A stretch of DNA of 64,000 nucleotides from Ruminococcaceae bacterium UBA2854 (GTDB lineage: Bacteria; Bacillota; Clostridia; Oscillospirales; Acutalibacteraceae). The notes under the pieces are model-generated. The model did no database searches. It was not told the origin of the DNA and was given only the letters and a program-made list of their open reading frames with translations. A program made the position numbers and the translations under genes. How positions within the stretch are numbered: position 1 is the first letter of the stretch; the number at the start of each line of letters is the position of its first letter. The DNA lies in NCBI GenBank assembly GCA_002350765.1, contig DEFK01000015.1, positions 18,748 through 82,747 of the forward strand. The letters run 5' to 3'. Below, in pieces: positions 25,786-36,350 of the stretch.

Positions 25786-28554
25786 TCAATCCGAAAACAA
25801 ATCGGTCAAGGTGTTTTTCAGCTGTTTCGGATCAATCGGCTTAGAAATACAGCGGTTCATTCCCGCGTCCTCAGCGCGTTTTATATCCTCGCTGAACGCG
25901 TTCGCCGTTACCGCGATTATCGGTATATTACGAACGCTCGGGTTATCGCTTTTTCTTATCGTACGCGCCGCCTCGTATCCGTCCATAACTGGCATCTGTA
26001 TATCCATTAATACCGCGTCATACTCACCGCTTGAGGCGTTAAGCTTATCAACGGCTGCCTTGCCGTTTTCGGCGATAACGACCTTAAAGCCGAGCCTTCC
26101 GAGCAGCATCTCAGCCATTTTCTGGTTAACCTCCATATCCTCGGCGAGCAGGAGAGTTTTACCGCTGAAGTCAACCGTTTTTCCCGTATCGGCTGTATCT
26201 TCATCGTCAATTTCGGGCGGCTCACATAAATCAAAGCTGAAGTTTATAGTAAATTCAGTTCCCTTATCGGGTTCGGTATCAAGGTCAATGGTTCCGCCCA
26301 TTTCCTCAACAATATTTTTACTTATGGCCATTCCAAGCCCTGTTCCCTGGATACGGCTTACCGTAGAGCTTCGCTCACGCGCGAAAGCCTCGAATACAGT
26401 TTCGGCAAACTCCTTAGTCATACCGATACCGTTATCCTTAACGTGGATTTCGTAATCAGCGCGATTACCGTTTATTCTTGATTTCGCCGTAAGGGAAACC
26501 TTTCCGCCCTCGGGCGTGAACTTATAGGCGTTGCTTAATAGATTTAGTAAAACTCTTACCAAATACTGCTCGTCGAACAAAGCCCACTCATCGCCGAGTT
26601 CCTTGTCGTTAAGCGTATAAGTAATCTTTTTCTCGCCCATAGACGGCTTTAGCATATCAAAAGCCGATATAACAACAGTATGGAAATTCGCTTTTTCGGG
26701 GTTTATCTCCAACTTTCCGTATTCTATACGGCTCATTTCCAGTATATTGTCAAGAAGCGCCATAAGGTGTTTTCCCGACGTATCAATTCTATCCGTATAC
26801 TCGTTTATTTGCGGGGGTAAATCCTTTTCCTGTTTTATAAGGTGCGTATAGCCGAGAATAGCGTTCATCGGAGTGCGTATATCGTGAGAAATACTGAAAA
26901 GAAAACGGCTTTTCGCCTTACTGCTTTCTTCCGCGTGGATTTTCTCACGCTCAAGCTTAGCGTTTCTTCTCCTGAGCGCGCCCTGAATATAGAGCATAAC
27001 AACTACACCGACGAAGGTAAACGCCATCAGTATAAGCGCTTTGCCTGTTAGGATATTGTTCATATTCTCGGAATAAATCTCGCTATGCAGACTCTTTACG
27101 AACCACATAATCGACGAATACAAAACAAGACAGAACAGCACCGTCGTAGTTATAGCTACGCCCTTAAAATCGGACAGTTCGGTTTTCCGCATTGTACGCC
27201 AGTAGAATACAAATCCCATTAAGCACCAAACCGCTAACAGCAGGAAGGATTCCGCGCACATCGTCTCGACATCCGCTACCTTGGAAACAAGATGCGCCGC
27301 TGCGAATACAATCGAAATTCCCGTTCCGAGAAAGCCCGTAATCATAATACTTCGGTTTTTCTCTTTCACGGCGAGCTTCCAGGCGGAGGCGGAGGCGTAT
27401 CCGAATCCGATAACCGCTCCGAACGAGGTCATCTGTACAAACCACTCGAGCGCGTTTCTTCCGAAAAAGGAAAACGCGATTGATATTATCATAATAAAAC
27501 AAATACAGAAAGTGTTTCTAAGGAATCCGCGGCTTAAAATCTGGTCACGCGCCATAGCCGAAAACATACGGGCAGTCGCGCGGAAAGCGGCTATAATACC
27601 CGTAAGTATAGCCGCCAGAGCGACTACGCCTACAAGAATAATTCCGCCGTCGCCGATAGCGCTCTGCGTAGCGTAAACAGTCGGCACGGCTACAACACCG
27701 CTCATACCGTCAAGCTTCGTAACATAATCAAACCAGGTCGCGAAAGCCGCGGGTCGCGCCGTTACACTTACAACAGTAAGCGCGGCGTATACAAATCCTC
27801 CGCAAAGGATAGCTATAGTTACTACCTTTTTTGAGCTCTTAACCGAAAACTTAAAACGCGGAGTTTCCAAAGACGCGATATCGAAACCGACAAACGCCCA
27901 CGGTGATAAAAGAATAATCGTTATAATTCCGATAATCGCCGAGCCCGTATCACCCGTACCGAATTCGGGAACCATATCCGTCGGTTGAAAATTAAGGCAA
28001 GCCGCGACGGTAATTGCGAGCACGCCGACAATCATAACAAGCGCGAGCACGGTTTGTATCCTGCGCAGGATAGATCTTTTAAGAATAAAAATCAACCCTA
28101 TAATTATAAGCGCCAACGCGGAGATTAAAATTTCTCCGAAATATATATCATATCCCGCGATACGATAATGAAAGCCAAACTGGAAAAGCTTACCGAATAA
28201 TGTCCTCGCTACAACAAACAGAGCCGTTGCGTTCATAAATACTACGGCAAGGTAAGACAGATTCAAAAACCACGAGCACAAAAACGCGTGGTCACGTCCG
28301 AACGCTTCTTTTGTATACGAGTACACGCCTCCCTCACCGGGACGTTTTTCCATAAGATACGAATAGTTAAGCCCGATTATAATCATCAGCGCGGTACCTA
28401 TTACCATCGCTATAACCGTTCCGAGAGGTCCCGCTATAGGAAGAAAAGTTGTACCCGGCATAACAAACGCTCCCCAGCCTACGATACAGCCGAAGGCTAT
28501 TGCCCATACATCAACGAGCGACAGCGTCCTTTTTTTCACTTTATTCTCAGACAT
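25786..28554 (-). CDS. APC-family amino acid permease fused to hybrid histidine kinase and receiver
   Basis: 922 residues. Residues about 10-530 are a full amino acid-polyamine-organocation transporter domain (GWGAFVMPGTTF start, EKRPGEGGVYSYTKEAFG second-helix motif, about 14 hydrophobic segments). Then coiled coil, HisKA with SISHDIRTPMNAILGY, HATPase_c with DNGIGMTKEF and GTGLGMAISKNIV, and a C-terminal receiver ([20 protein letters not shown]). Such a chain would couple uptake or binding of an amino acid to phosphorylation, as known for SLC5-kinase proteins of the CbrA kind. No HPt domain is present, but a stand-alone HPt is encoded divergently 3 kb away. Confidence 0.92.
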   Translation of the reverse strand: MSENKVKKRTLSLVDVWAIAFGCIVGWGAFVMPGTTFLPIAGPLGTVIAMVIGTALMIIIGLNYSYLMEKRPGEGGVYSYTKEAFGRDHAFLCSWFLNLSYLAVVFMNATALFVVARTLFGKLFQFGFHYRIAGYDIYFGEILISALALIIIGLIFILKRSILRRIQTVLALVMIVGVLAITVAACLNFQPTDMVPEFGTGDTGSAIIGIITIILLSPWAFVGFDIASLETPRFKFSVKSSKKVVTIAILCGGFVYAALTVVSVTARPAAFATWFDYVTKLDGMSGVVAVPTVYATQSAIGDGGIILVGVVALAAILTGIIAAFRATARMFSAMARDQILSRGFLRNTFCICFIMIISIAFSFFGRNALEWFVQMTSFGAVIGFGYASASAWKLAVKEKNRSIMITGFLGTGISIVFAAAHLVSKVADVETMCAESFLLLAVWCLMGFVFYWRTMRKTELSDFKGVAITTTVLFCLVLYSSIMWFVKSLHSEIYSENMNNILTGKALILMAFTFVGVVVMLYIQGALRRRNAKLEREKIHAEESSKAKSRFLFSISHDIRTPMNAILGYTHLIKQEKDLPPQINEYTDRIDTSGKHLMALLDNILEMSRIEYGKLEINPEKANFHTVVISAFDMLKPSMGEKKITYTLNDKELGDEWALFDEQYLVRVLLNLLSNAYKFTPEGGKVSLTAKSRINGNRADYEIHVKDNGIGMTKEFAETVFEAFARERSSTVSRIQGTGLGMAISKNIVEEMGGTIDLDTEPDKGTEFTINFSFDLCEPPEIDDEDTADTGKTVDFSGKTLLLAEDMEVNQKMAEMLLGRLGFKVVIAENGKAAVDKLNASSGEYDAVLMDIQMPVMDGYEAARTIRKSDNPSVRNIPIIAVTANAFSEDIKRAEDAGMNRCISKPIDPKQLKNTLTDLFSD

Positions 28555-28747
28555 TTATTCTTCCCCTTTTCCAAGAGCTGTAATTCATTTTACGTTTTCT
28601 GTTTATTTTAGTTATTTCGTCGGAAATTTATGAGTATAATACTATGGTTTTATATCCTATCTTAAATATTTTAACAGAATAAACCGTTATTGTAAATACA
28701 ACTTATACTAAATATCACTATTATTTTGTTAAATTTTGCATAAATAA

Positions 28748-28776
28748 TTGATTTTTTGGCAAAAGCAATATATAAT
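28748..28776 (+). promoter_or_regulatory. promoter of the diguanylate cyclase operon
   Basis: TTGATT (28748-28753), 17-bp spacer, TATAAT (28771-28776), 48 bp before the ATG. The remainder of the 270-bp divergent gap shows no other clear element. Confidence 0.75.
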
Positions 28777-28824
28777 ACTAATGTGTTATTATAATCTACC
28801 CCACTGTTTAATGGAGTTCATATA

Positions 28825-29928
28825 ATGTCAGTTAATTCCCGAAAGAGTCTTAAACGAAAAATTAAATACTGGCTGTTACCCGAAACCAACGAAAAAATCG
28901 ACAGCGAGATCAACGAAAACAATATAAATAATCTGCGTAATCTCAGCTTAGCGATTGCTGTAATACAGACGATATCGTTAATTATTTTTTTACTGCTTCA
29001 AATCGGCAAGTCTAAACCGGACGCGTTCACATCAGCTGTCCACGTTTTTCTATGCGTTGTAATTTGCGCGGTTATTTTCGTGCTGACTTCCGTAATGATA
29101 AAAAAGAATAGCTTCAGTAACAATCGGTATATAAATACTTTCATTGTAGTTTTCATAGCTATGATAATTATCTGGAGCGAGTTCGTATCAATTAAGCATT
29201 ATATCAGCAACTTCCAGATGCTGACCTTCTTTACCGCGGAGCTTTGCGTAGTATTATTTATAAAGCTAAAGCCTGTAATCAGCATAGCGGTTGTAACCCT
29301 ATCCTCCGCGAGCTTCTATATTTACCTTTACTTTTTTGTAAAAGGCCAGCCGATTAATCTATACAATTACGCGATGTTTTTCCTTATCCTTATCGCGGGA
29401 GCTACTCAAAGCTACAGATACACGGTTAATAATATAAAACAAAGAAACCAGATCAATCTTCTCAATAACAACCTGCAAATTATCGCTAATCACGATATTA
29501 CGACGCGTCTTAGAAACCGCTATTCTCTCGGACTTAAAATCGGCGAGACTATAGATAAAGAAATCTGTATCGCGATGATTGACATAAATAAGTTTAAGTC
29601 AATCAACGATACCTACGGACACCTTTTCGGCGACGAGGTTTTAAAGCTTGTCGCTGATAAAATGGTCGAAATATTCGACGGCGATAATGTTTTCCGCTAC
29701 GGCGGAGACGAGTTTCTCGTTGTTGAGGAAGAAAAGGATTTAGAACATTTTAAAGATAAATTCAGACGGCTGAATATGAAGCTAAGAAACAGCCGTATAA
29801 ACGATACCGATGTTACAATTCAATGTTGTTTCGGATGCGTAAAATCAACCGTCAGAAAATCTAAGGATTTCTCCGAACTTATCTTACTCGCGGACAAGAA
29901 ATTGTACGACGAAAAGCATAAAAATTAA
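28825..29928 (+). CDS. membrane diguanylate cyclase (GGDEF)
   Basis: 367 residues. Six TM segments in the first 205 residues (no large extracellular loop), then a GGDEF domain with the intact active-site loop RYGGDEF at 293-297 and the substrate motif MIDINKFKSINDTYGHLFGD. The RxxD inhibitory-site arginine is replaced (FDGD), so product feedback through the I-site is unlikely. It makes c-di-GMP from two GTP. First gene of a three-gene operon with the receiver-GGDEF-EAL and HPt genes (18-bp gap). Confidence 0.93.
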   Translation: MSVNSRKSLKRKIKYWLLPETNEKIDSEINENNINNLRNLSLAIAVIQTISLIIFLLLQIGKSKPDAFTSAVHVFLCVVICAVIFVLTSVMIKKNSFSNNRYINTFIVVFIAMIIIWSEFVSIKHYISNFQMLTFFTAELCVVLFIKLKPVISIAVVTLSSASFYIYLYFFVKGQPINLYNYAMFFLILIAGATQSYRYTVNNIKQRNQINLLNNNLQIIANHDITTRLRNRYSLGLKIGETIDKEICIAMIDINKFKSINDTYGHLFGDEVLKLVADKMVEIFDGDNVFRYGGDEFLVVEEEKDLEHFKDKFRRLNMKLRNSRINDTDVTIQCCFGCVKSTVRKSKDFSELILLADKKLYDEKHKN

Positions 29929-29946
29929 ACCCGAAAGCGAAAAACT

Positions 29947-31644
29947 ATGGAAAGTAAAATTTTTAAGGATTTAAAAAAGACAGTCCTCATCGTAGACGAT
30001 GAACCTGTAAACCAGAAAATGCTGGGCTATATTGTCGGCACCGAATACCACGTAAAATACGCCGACAACGGAGTGCAGGCTCTCGAGGTTATCGAGCAGA
30101 ATCTCAACAAGATCTCCCTCGTACTTCTCGACCTTATGATGCCTATAATGGACGGCTATACTGTCTTAAAGAAAATGAAAAAAGATAAGCATATGAAGCT
30201 TATCCCCGTTATGGTTCTGACGTCGGAGGTTTCCGCCGAGGTCAAGAGCCTTAAACTCGGCGCGGTTGACTTTATCCGTAAGCCTTACGATATGCCCGAG
30301 GTCATCTTAGCGAGGGTAAAGCGTTCCATAGAGCTTGTCGAACGTAACCGTCTTATCAACACAACCAAAACCGATACGCTTACGGGACTTTATACGCGCG
30401 AGTATTTCTACGAATACTGCGCCAATATGGATACATATAACGCGGGCGCCGAAATGGACGCCGTAGCGATTAACGTTAACAGATTCCACCTCGTAAACGA
30501 GCTTCACGGACACTCTTTCGGCGACAATGTTCTAAGAGCTATATCGGATGAACTTAAATTTATTCTCGACAGAACTAAGGGTATAGCCTGTCGATGCGCT
30601 CCCGACACATTCTTTATGTATATACCGAGCGGAAACAACTACGCGGAAATAGTTTCCGAAATCGAACACGCTATAAGGAGAGAAACAGGCAATTCCGCCA
30701 GAATCAGTATCCGTATGGGCGTTTACGAAAAATGCGGAAAGAATATAAGTATTGCCCAGCGATTCGAGCGCGCAATTGTGGCGGGCGATTCGCTAAAGAA
30801 AAACTACAACTCCGAATATATGCTTTACGACCTTAAAATGTACGAAACCGAAATGTTCAGCGAAAGACTTATAAGCGATATGGACGAAGCTATTAACGGA
30901 CATCAGTTTAAAATTCATTATCAGCCCAAGTTCACTATCGGCGGAGATAAACCGAAGCTCTGCGGAGCGGAGGCGCTCGTAAGATGGGATCATCCCCGCT
31001 ACGGTATGATAAGCCCGGGGGTATTTATTCCGATTTTCGAGAAAAACGGACTTATACGAGAGCTAGACCACTATGTATGGAATAACGCCGCGCGACAGAT
31101 TAAGGAATGGGAAACCGTTACAGGTAAAACCGTTCCCGTATCGGTTAATGTTTCGAGAGTAGATATTTACGACCCTGAGCTTGCAAGCACACTGCTCGCT
31201 ATCCAAAAGGCTCATTCGCTTTCCAACGAGGAGCTTATCCTCGAAATCACGGAGTCGGCGTACACGGACGATTCGGGACATCTCGCCGCTCAGCTGGACA
31301 AGCTAAGGAATTTAGGCTTCAGGCTCGAAATGGATGACTTCGGCTCGGGTTTCTCGTCGCTTAATATGCTAACTTCAATAAATCTCGACGCGATTAAACT
31401 CGATATGAGATTTGTTAAGAATATTCTAAACAGCGAAAAAGACGCTAAAATCGTAAAGCTCGTAAAGGAAATCGCGGAGTTCTTAGAGCTCCCCGTTATC
31501 GCCGAGGGCGTCGAGACAAAAGAGCAGTACCTGCTCCTTAAAGAAATCGGAATAGAAATTATACAAGGCTTCTATTTCTCAAAACCGCTCCCCGCGGCTG
31601 AATTTGAAAAGTTCTTAACAGGAGGATATAAATATGACAATTGA
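29947..31644 (+). CDS. response regulator with degenerate GGDEF and intact EAL domain (c-di-GMP phosphodiesterase)
   Basis: 565 residues. Receiver 1-130 with VDDEP and phospho-Asp62 in LLDLMMPIMDGY; GGDEF-like domain about 140-300 in which the signature reads CAPDTFF, so no cyclase activity is expected; EAL domain about 315-560 with AEALVRWDHP, EITESAY, DDFGSGFSSL and IAEGVETKEQ, all catalytic and metal positions present. Predicted to hydrolyse c-di-GMP under control of phosphorylation. Overlaps the HPt gene by 11 bp, which strongly suggests that the HPt is its phosphodonor. Confidence 0.93.
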   Translation: MESKIFKDLKKTVLIVDDEPVNQKMLGYIVGTEYHVKYADNGVQALEVIEQNLNKISLVLLDLMMPIMDGYTVLKKMKKDKHMKLIPVMVLTSEVSAEVKSLKLGAVDFIRKPYDMPEVILARVKRSIELVERNRLINTTKTDTLTGLYTREYFYEYCANMDTYNAGAEMDAVAINVNRFHLVNELHGHSFGDNVLRAISDELKFILDRTKGIACRCAPDTFFMYIPSGNNYAEIVSEIEHAIRRETGNSARISIRMGVYEKCGKNISIAQRFERAIVAGDSLKKNYNSEYMLYDLKMYETEMFSERLISDMDEAINGHQFKIHYQPKFTIGGDKPKLCGAEALVRWDHPRYGMISPGVFIPIFEKNGLIRELDHYVWNNAARQIKEWETVTGKTVPVSVNVSRVDIYDPELASTLLAIQKAHSLSNEELILEITESAYTDDSGHLAAQLDKLRNLGFRLEMDDFGSGFSSLNMLTSINLDAIKLDMRFVKNILNSEKDAKIVKLVKEIAEFLELPVIAEGVETKEQYLLLKEIGIEIIQGFYFSKPLPAAEFEKFLTGGYKYDN

Positions 31645-31969
31645 GAGCCTTAAAGAGTTCGGCGCGGATACCGAAACAGGTTTAAGCCGTTGTCTCGGAA
31701 ATACAGACTTTTATCTCAGCTTAGTGAAAATGGCGCTTGACGACCAGAGCTTTTCCAATCTTGCCGCCGCTATAGCGACAAATAACCTCGACAGCGCGTT
31801 CGAGTTCGCTCACGCGTTAAAGGGCGTTTACGGAAATGTCGCGTTAACGCCTGTTTACGAGCCGATTTGTGAGCTTACCGAGCACCTGAGAAACAAAGAG
31901 GACGTTGACTATAATATGTATATAAACCGAATCTCAAGCAAGCTAAACGAGCTTAAACAACAATTATAA
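31634..31969 (+). CDS. stand-alone HPt phosphotransfer protein
   Basis: 111 residues, all helical. The phospho-histidine motif is FAHALKGVYGNVAL, His60. ATG inside the end of the EAL gene, with AGGAGG upstream. Hybrid kinases that end in a receiver need such a protein to pass the phosphate on; the permease-kinase encoded divergently ends in a receiver and lacks an HPt, and the operon partner is a receiver-EAL protein. This makes a plausible relay kinase-receiver to HPt to receiver-EAL. Confidence 0.88.
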   Translation: MTIESLKEFGADTETGLSRCLGNTDFYLSLVKMALDDQSFSNLAAAIATNNLDSAFEFAHALKGVYGNVALTPVYEPICELTEHLRNKEDVDYNMYINRISSKLNELKQQL

Positions 31970-31975
31970 AGTAAA

Positions 31976-32010
31976 ACCGCCGCAGTTAAGTTAACGCGGC
32001 GGTTGTTTTA
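31976..32010. terminator. intrinsic terminator, convergent
   Basis: ACCGCCGC (31976-31983) pairs with GCGGCGGT (31996-32003), followed by TGTTTTATT. Ends the HPt operon and can serve the minus-strand polysaccharide operon. Confidence 0.88.
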
Positions 32011-32013
32011 TTA

Positions 32014-34119
32014 TTATAGTCTTTTAAATGTTTTCGATAAAATATTGTACGACTGTTTAAGCCGTTCGGTTATCTCTACGTTCTTAACGCCCTTAAAGCC
32101 TGTATCGTAGAGCTCGATTTTACCGCTTTGACCGCAACCGATTTTTATTGAGTCGAAAGTAGTAAAGCCTATTTCCTTTCCGTTAAGCTCGGATATACAG
32201 GTTCGGGTACAGGGGTTTTTAACCCCGAGAAGATACCACGGTATTCTGACCTCGAGCTTTTTGCCTGAACGGCAGAAATCAGCGAGAGAATAATAAACGG
32301 GACTTTTCGGATTAGCGTTGCCGTACCTTAGAAGTCCGTCCTCGTAAAACTGAGGAACGATAGTCCTATCCTCGTCGGGAAGGTACATTTCGTTAGATAC
32401 GAAGGTGTTAATCTTATTATAAACTCCGCTGTTTTTCTTATACGGCTTGCTCTCGTTTTCTCCGAAAACCTTTTTTAATACACCGTATTTATAATGAAAA
32501 ACATCCCTGTACGCGTCGCACATAAGGCGCGTATTCTTTTTGCCGTTTATTTTCAGGAGATAGTCAGCGTTATCGCTGAACTCAACCGAGCTTCCTTTTA
32601 GCGCTTTACTTCCCAACCCCGTTATCTGAATCGGAACGTAGCAAACATCTTTTTCAAAATCATAGCCGTCGGGTAAGCTTACAAGCAGGTGCATATAATC
32701 AGCGTCGAATTTTACGCACACACGTGAGTTGCCGACGCCCGTTTCTTTAACCCACTCGGACGTATCGCCGTCGGGATAGGTATCGTAGGTATCGAACGAT
32801 AGAATACCGTAACCCTGTTCCGCGCTGGACTGGTCACGCGTACGCTGTGACGCCTTCGGCGGATAGTACATATCCATATTCCACGTTCTTTTAAACCACT
32901 CGTCCTGCCAGGAGAATAAAAGTCCTCCGCAGCAGCCCGCCTTAGATATAGCGTTAGTCATTTTAGCGTCAAGCTCACCCTGGGCTTTTTCGTCAATACC
33001 GCCCTGGCGGTAGCCGTTTATTCCGAGATGAGCCGTAGAACGCGTCGTTGAAAGTCCGTACTCCGCTACAAGCAGAGGAACGGTATATTGCTTTTTCAAA
33101 TCCTTAAGATAAGCTAAATAGTTATCTGACGAGGAGGTATACTCCTTCTGGTGATTCATAAACTCGGGATAGTACGGATAAACGTCCATAGCGGCGAACA
33201 AGCCCGCGTAATAATTCTTTTTAGGAATTATTTTCTCCGTATCGACGCTTTGCGAATCCTCTTCCTCAAACGGCTCGGAGCTATGCTTTATAGTATCTAA
33301 AGTCTGCCAGTTGAGAAACGCTACGGGAATCTGGCAGGAATAAGCCTCGGTTTCGTATTTTATAAGAGAATCTCCGACATTACACAAAAACGCCTCGAAC
33401 GGTTTAGAGCCTTTTTTAGTCTTTAAATACTCGCCGTCAAAATCGCTCTGGTCAGTATGGGAAGCGTTCGTCTCGTTTACAAACTCCGCGGGATACTCGA
33501 GCCCGAGAATATAGCCGAGCACATAATCGGACACATCCTTATGATAAACAGCGGGTTTAAACTCGCCGTAGCTTGTGTAGTTACTCGAACCGTGGATTAT
33601 GTCTATAGTTTCCTTAACGGAGCGTTTAAACGCGCTGATAATTATTTCGTCGCTCTCCAGCGCGTCCTTCAGCTCGTACATCAAATCCTCGGAAAACCAT
33701 ATCCCTTGTATAAGATACAGGGGTGTTTTTTTATGGCTCTGATTAAAATCATACAGAGCGTTATAGAAATTCGGATTCATAACGGTAAAAACACGTACCG
33801 TATTAGCGTTCATCGCCGAAATCTGATTAAACCATCTATAGTAGGTGTCGTATTTTGTATTAGAATTATTAAGGTCGGTTCTCGGCTCGGTAAGTCCCAT
33901 ATTAACGCCCTTAATGTAAATAAGCTCGCCCGTTTTACTCTTGGCTTTTCTGTAAAAAAAGCCGTTTTTATTCGCGTAGGAATTTACTAAAACATCTCCC
34001 GTTTCCGAAAGCTTAATAGTTTTCTGAGGGGAAGCGTTTACTTTTTTAGGCGTAGAGGAACAGGAAACCGTAGTTAAAACGGTCAACAGAGCCATAAGAA
34101 ATACAATGATTTTTTTCAT
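32014..34119 (-). CDS. lipoprotein with TIM-barrel glycoside-hydrolase-like domain (paralogue A)
   Basis: 701 residues. Lipoprotein signal ending TTVSCSS (Cys20). A barrel domain (about 60-430) with an extracellular clan-A glycosidase look: [31 protein letters not shown] (likely nucleophile Glu) and [14 protein letters not shown]-terminal beta domain (about 440-680) ends in [14 protein letters not shown]. It shares all of these blocks with the next gene. Two bp from the upstream gene in the operon; a GT2 synthase is encoded further up, so I infer trimming, modification or export of its product. No CAZy family is assigned with confidence. Confidence 0.75.
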   Translation of the reverse strand: MKKIIVFLMALLTVLTTVSCSSTPKKVNASPQKTIKLSETGDVLVNSYANKNGFFYRKAKSKTGELIYIKGVNMGLTEPRTDLNNSNTKYDTYYRWFNQISAMNANTVRVFTVMNPNFYNALYDFNQSHKKTPLYLIQGIWFSEDLMYELKDALESDEIIISAFKRSVKETIDIIHGSSNYTSYGEFKPAVYHKDVSDYVLGYILGLEYPAEFVNETNASHTDQSDFDGEYLKTKKGSKPFEAFLCNVGDSLIKYETEAYSCQIPVAFLNWQTLDTIKHSSEPFEEEDSQSVDTEKIIPKKNYYAGLFAAMDVYPYYPEFMNHQKEYTSSSDNYLAYLKDLKKQYTVPLLVAEYGLSTTRSTAHLGINGYRQGGIDEKAQGELDAKMTNAISKAGCCGGLLFSWQDEWFKRTWNMDMYYPPKASQRTRDQSSAEQGYGILSFDTYDTYPDGDTSEWVKETGVGNSRVCVKFDADYMHLLVSLPDGYDFEKDVCYVPIQITGLGSKALKGSSVEFSDNADYLLKINGKKNTRLMCDAYRDVFHYKYGVLKKVFGENESKPYKKNSGVYNKINTFVSNEMYLPDEDRTIVPQFYEDGLLRYGNANPKSPVYYSLADFCRSGKKLEVRIPWYLLGVKNPCTRTCISELNGKEIGFTTFDSIKIGCGQSGKIELYDTGFKGVKNVEITERLKQSYNILSKTFKRL

Positions 34120-34121
34120 CG

Positions 34122-36350
34122 TTACTCCTCCGATTCGCTATCCTCGTTACTCTTTATTGAGGCTAAGTATTTTTGAACCTCATAGTACGCGGGCTTTACT
34201 CTTTCGTGCCAGGTCGGCATATTCCATTTATTGTAGGAATACTTTCCGCTGATATTGATTTTCGCGTTATTATCTCCGTTTTTAATTCCGAAGCCGAACG
34301 AGAACGAATCGTAATCCTGCGGAGTAATAACCTGGTTTTCCCAGAAATCGCCCATCTGCTGTTTAGACGACGGATCCATAACATTAAGAAGCTGCCAAGG
34401 TATTCTCAGCTCGAGCTTTCCGTCGCCGTAACAGAAGTCGGTAAGCGAAGCGTAATTCTTCGCGTCGGGGTTGCCGTTACCGTAGCTGAGCTTACCCGTT
34501 TCGTAAGCTCGGTCGGGAATTTCCTTACCCGTTCCCTTGATTTTCATATTGTAGCCGTAGCACAGCATCATCGTATCGAAAATTCCGCTGTTATTTTTAT
34601 CGGCTTTTTTAAGCTTCGGGAAGTCGGAAAGCATTCTCGAATTTACGAAATAGTAGTTAAACGCGTCGTAGTAACGGTCTACGTAGATATGAGAATCCGC
34701 CGCGCCGTGAATCTTAATCAGGAAATCCGCTCCCCTGTCGAAGTTGAGCTTATACTCGCTCGAAAAGGCGTTTCCCTGCCCTTTGATCGTATCTATAGGA
34801 ATATACAGCGTATCATTATTAAAGTCGTACTTACTGCTCTCGACCATAACATAAACGTACCGCTCGTCGCTGAGCACACGTAGCTTTCCGTCGTTGTTCT
34901 TTACAACGGGGTCAACGTTGTTCCATTCGCTGAAATCACCGTCGGGATACGAAACACAGCTTTTTTCTCCAGGGTCGAACGACATAACGCCGAAGCACTG
35001 CTCCGTAGTCTGGATATTACTCCAGAACGGACGTCTGTCGGGTATATCATACATAACGTTATTCCAAGTTCTCTTAAACCACTCGTCCTGCCACGTAAAG
35101 ATAAGACAGCCCGCGTAGCCCGTATTCTGGATAGATTTCATCATATTTATGAGCATAGCTCCCTGAGCGTTTTCATCAACTCCGCCCTGGTTATAGCCCA
35201 TAACGCTTTCGTGTCCCATTCCTCGCGAGGTCGGTATTCCGAACTCCGCTACAAGCATAGGCAGAGTATGCACAAGCTTTAAGTCCTTTAAATACGCCGA
35301 GTAGGTATCGACCTTTCCGTCCTCGCCCAAATTCTTCAGGTAATCCTCCTGGAAGTTCAAGCTGTCGGGATAGTACGGATAAATATGGTAAGAAACGAAC
35401 ATTCCCGCGGGAAAGTTTCTGTATTTTATATTCTCGGTATTAACCGTCGCCTTATCCTCGTCGTAATGCGGTTCATTAGGATGGCTTAACGGGTCGGTTG
35501 TTATCCAGTTAGCGAACGCCAGCGGCGCCTGGAATTTATACTTTTTCGTTTCGTGGTCAATTACCGCGTCTCCTACACGGCATAAAAACGCCTCGAACGG
35601 AGTAGCTGACTGAGTAAAAAGATACTTTCCGTCGTAGTTACGCTTATTCGGATGCTGTTTATTGGAATTTAAAACGAGGTTCGGATCCCACTCGATTCCG
35701 ATAATCCAGCCCGCGAGCCAGCGGGAAACATCCGTATGGTAGGTTCCCGAAGCCTTACCGGGCGTTTCGGGAATAACCGCCTTACCGTGGATAACGTCTA
35801 CAACCGTAAGCGCGTCCGACTTAAAACCGTTAAGTATCTTTTCGTTTTCGGCGTATACGTCTCCGAGACGCTCGATATCGTCCTCGTTAACCCATACACC
35901 CTGATACAGGTACAGCGGATTTTTAGCTTTTTTATTAAAGTCATTAAGCGCAAGATAGAACTGCGGACGCATTGTCGTATAAATACGGATACAGTTACAG
36001 TTCATCGCGCTGATTTTTTTAAACCATCTGAGATATGTCTCGTACTTAATCGTAAGGTCACCGGGGAAAAGCGCAGGCTCCGACGCTCCGATATTAACTC
36101 CGTTCATATATACTTTCTTCCATTCACCGTTTCTATAGATATGGAAGTATTCGCTCTCAGCCTTAAACTTATAGCTGAGGTCGTTTTGAACGTCGTTATA
36201 CTCCTCGTTAACGCTGTCGGTGTCCTCTCTTTTTACAGCTTCTCTAAAAACAGAGAGCTGTTTTATTCCGAAGGGAGCGAGCACTCCCGTCTGGGCGAGC
36301 AAAAATAAAACGATTAAAGTGGCGAGTATCGTAAGAGCAACCTTTTTCAT
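34122..36350 (-). CDS. secreted or membrane-anchored TIM-barrel glycoside-hydrolase-like protein (paralogue B)
   Basis: 742 residues with an N-terminal hydrophobic signal or anchor (about 4-24). Same plan as the 701-residue lipoprotein: [46 protein letters not shown], then the C-terminal domain with [15 protein letters not shown]. Candidate catalytic glutamates (in GIEW and VAEFG) are both present. Its start overlaps the GT2 stop (ATGA), so enzyme and synthase are translationally coupled. Confidence 0.75.
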   Translation of the reverse strand: MKKVALTILATLIVLFLLAQTGVLAPFGIKQLSVFREAVKREDTDSVNEEYNDVQNDLSYKFKAESEYFHIYRNGEWKKVYMNGVNIGASEPALFPGDLTIKYETYLRWFKKISAMNCNCIRIYTTMRPQFYLALNDFNKKAKNPLYLYQGVWVNEDDIERLGDVYAENEKILNGFKSDALTVVDVIHGKAVIPETPGKASGTYHTDVSRWLAGWIIGIEWDPNLVLNSNKQHPNKRNYDGKYLFTQSATPFEAFLCRVGDAVIDHETKKYKFQAPLAFANWITTDPLSHPNEPHYDEDKATVNTENIKYRNFPAGMFVSYHIYPYYPDSLNFQEDYLKNLGEDGKVDTYSAYLKDLKLVHTLPMLVAEFGIPTSRGMGHESVMGYNQGGVDENAQGAMLINMMKSIQNTGYAGCLIFTWQDEWFKRTWNNVMYDIPDRRPFWSNIQTTEQCFGVMSFDPGEKSCVSYPDGDFSEWNNVDPVVKNNDGKLRVLSDERYVYVMVESSKYDFNNDTLYIPIDTIKGQGNAFSSEYKLNFDRGADFLIKIHGAADSHIYVDRYYDAFNYYFVNSRMLSDFPKLKKADKNNSGIFDTMMLCYGYNMKIKGTGKEIPDRAYETGKLSYGNGNPDAKNYASLTDFCYGDGKLELRIPWQLLNVMDPSSKQQMGDFWENQVITPQDYDSFSFGFGIKNGDNNAKINISGKYSYNKWNMPTWHERVKPAYYEVQKYLASIKSNEDSESEE

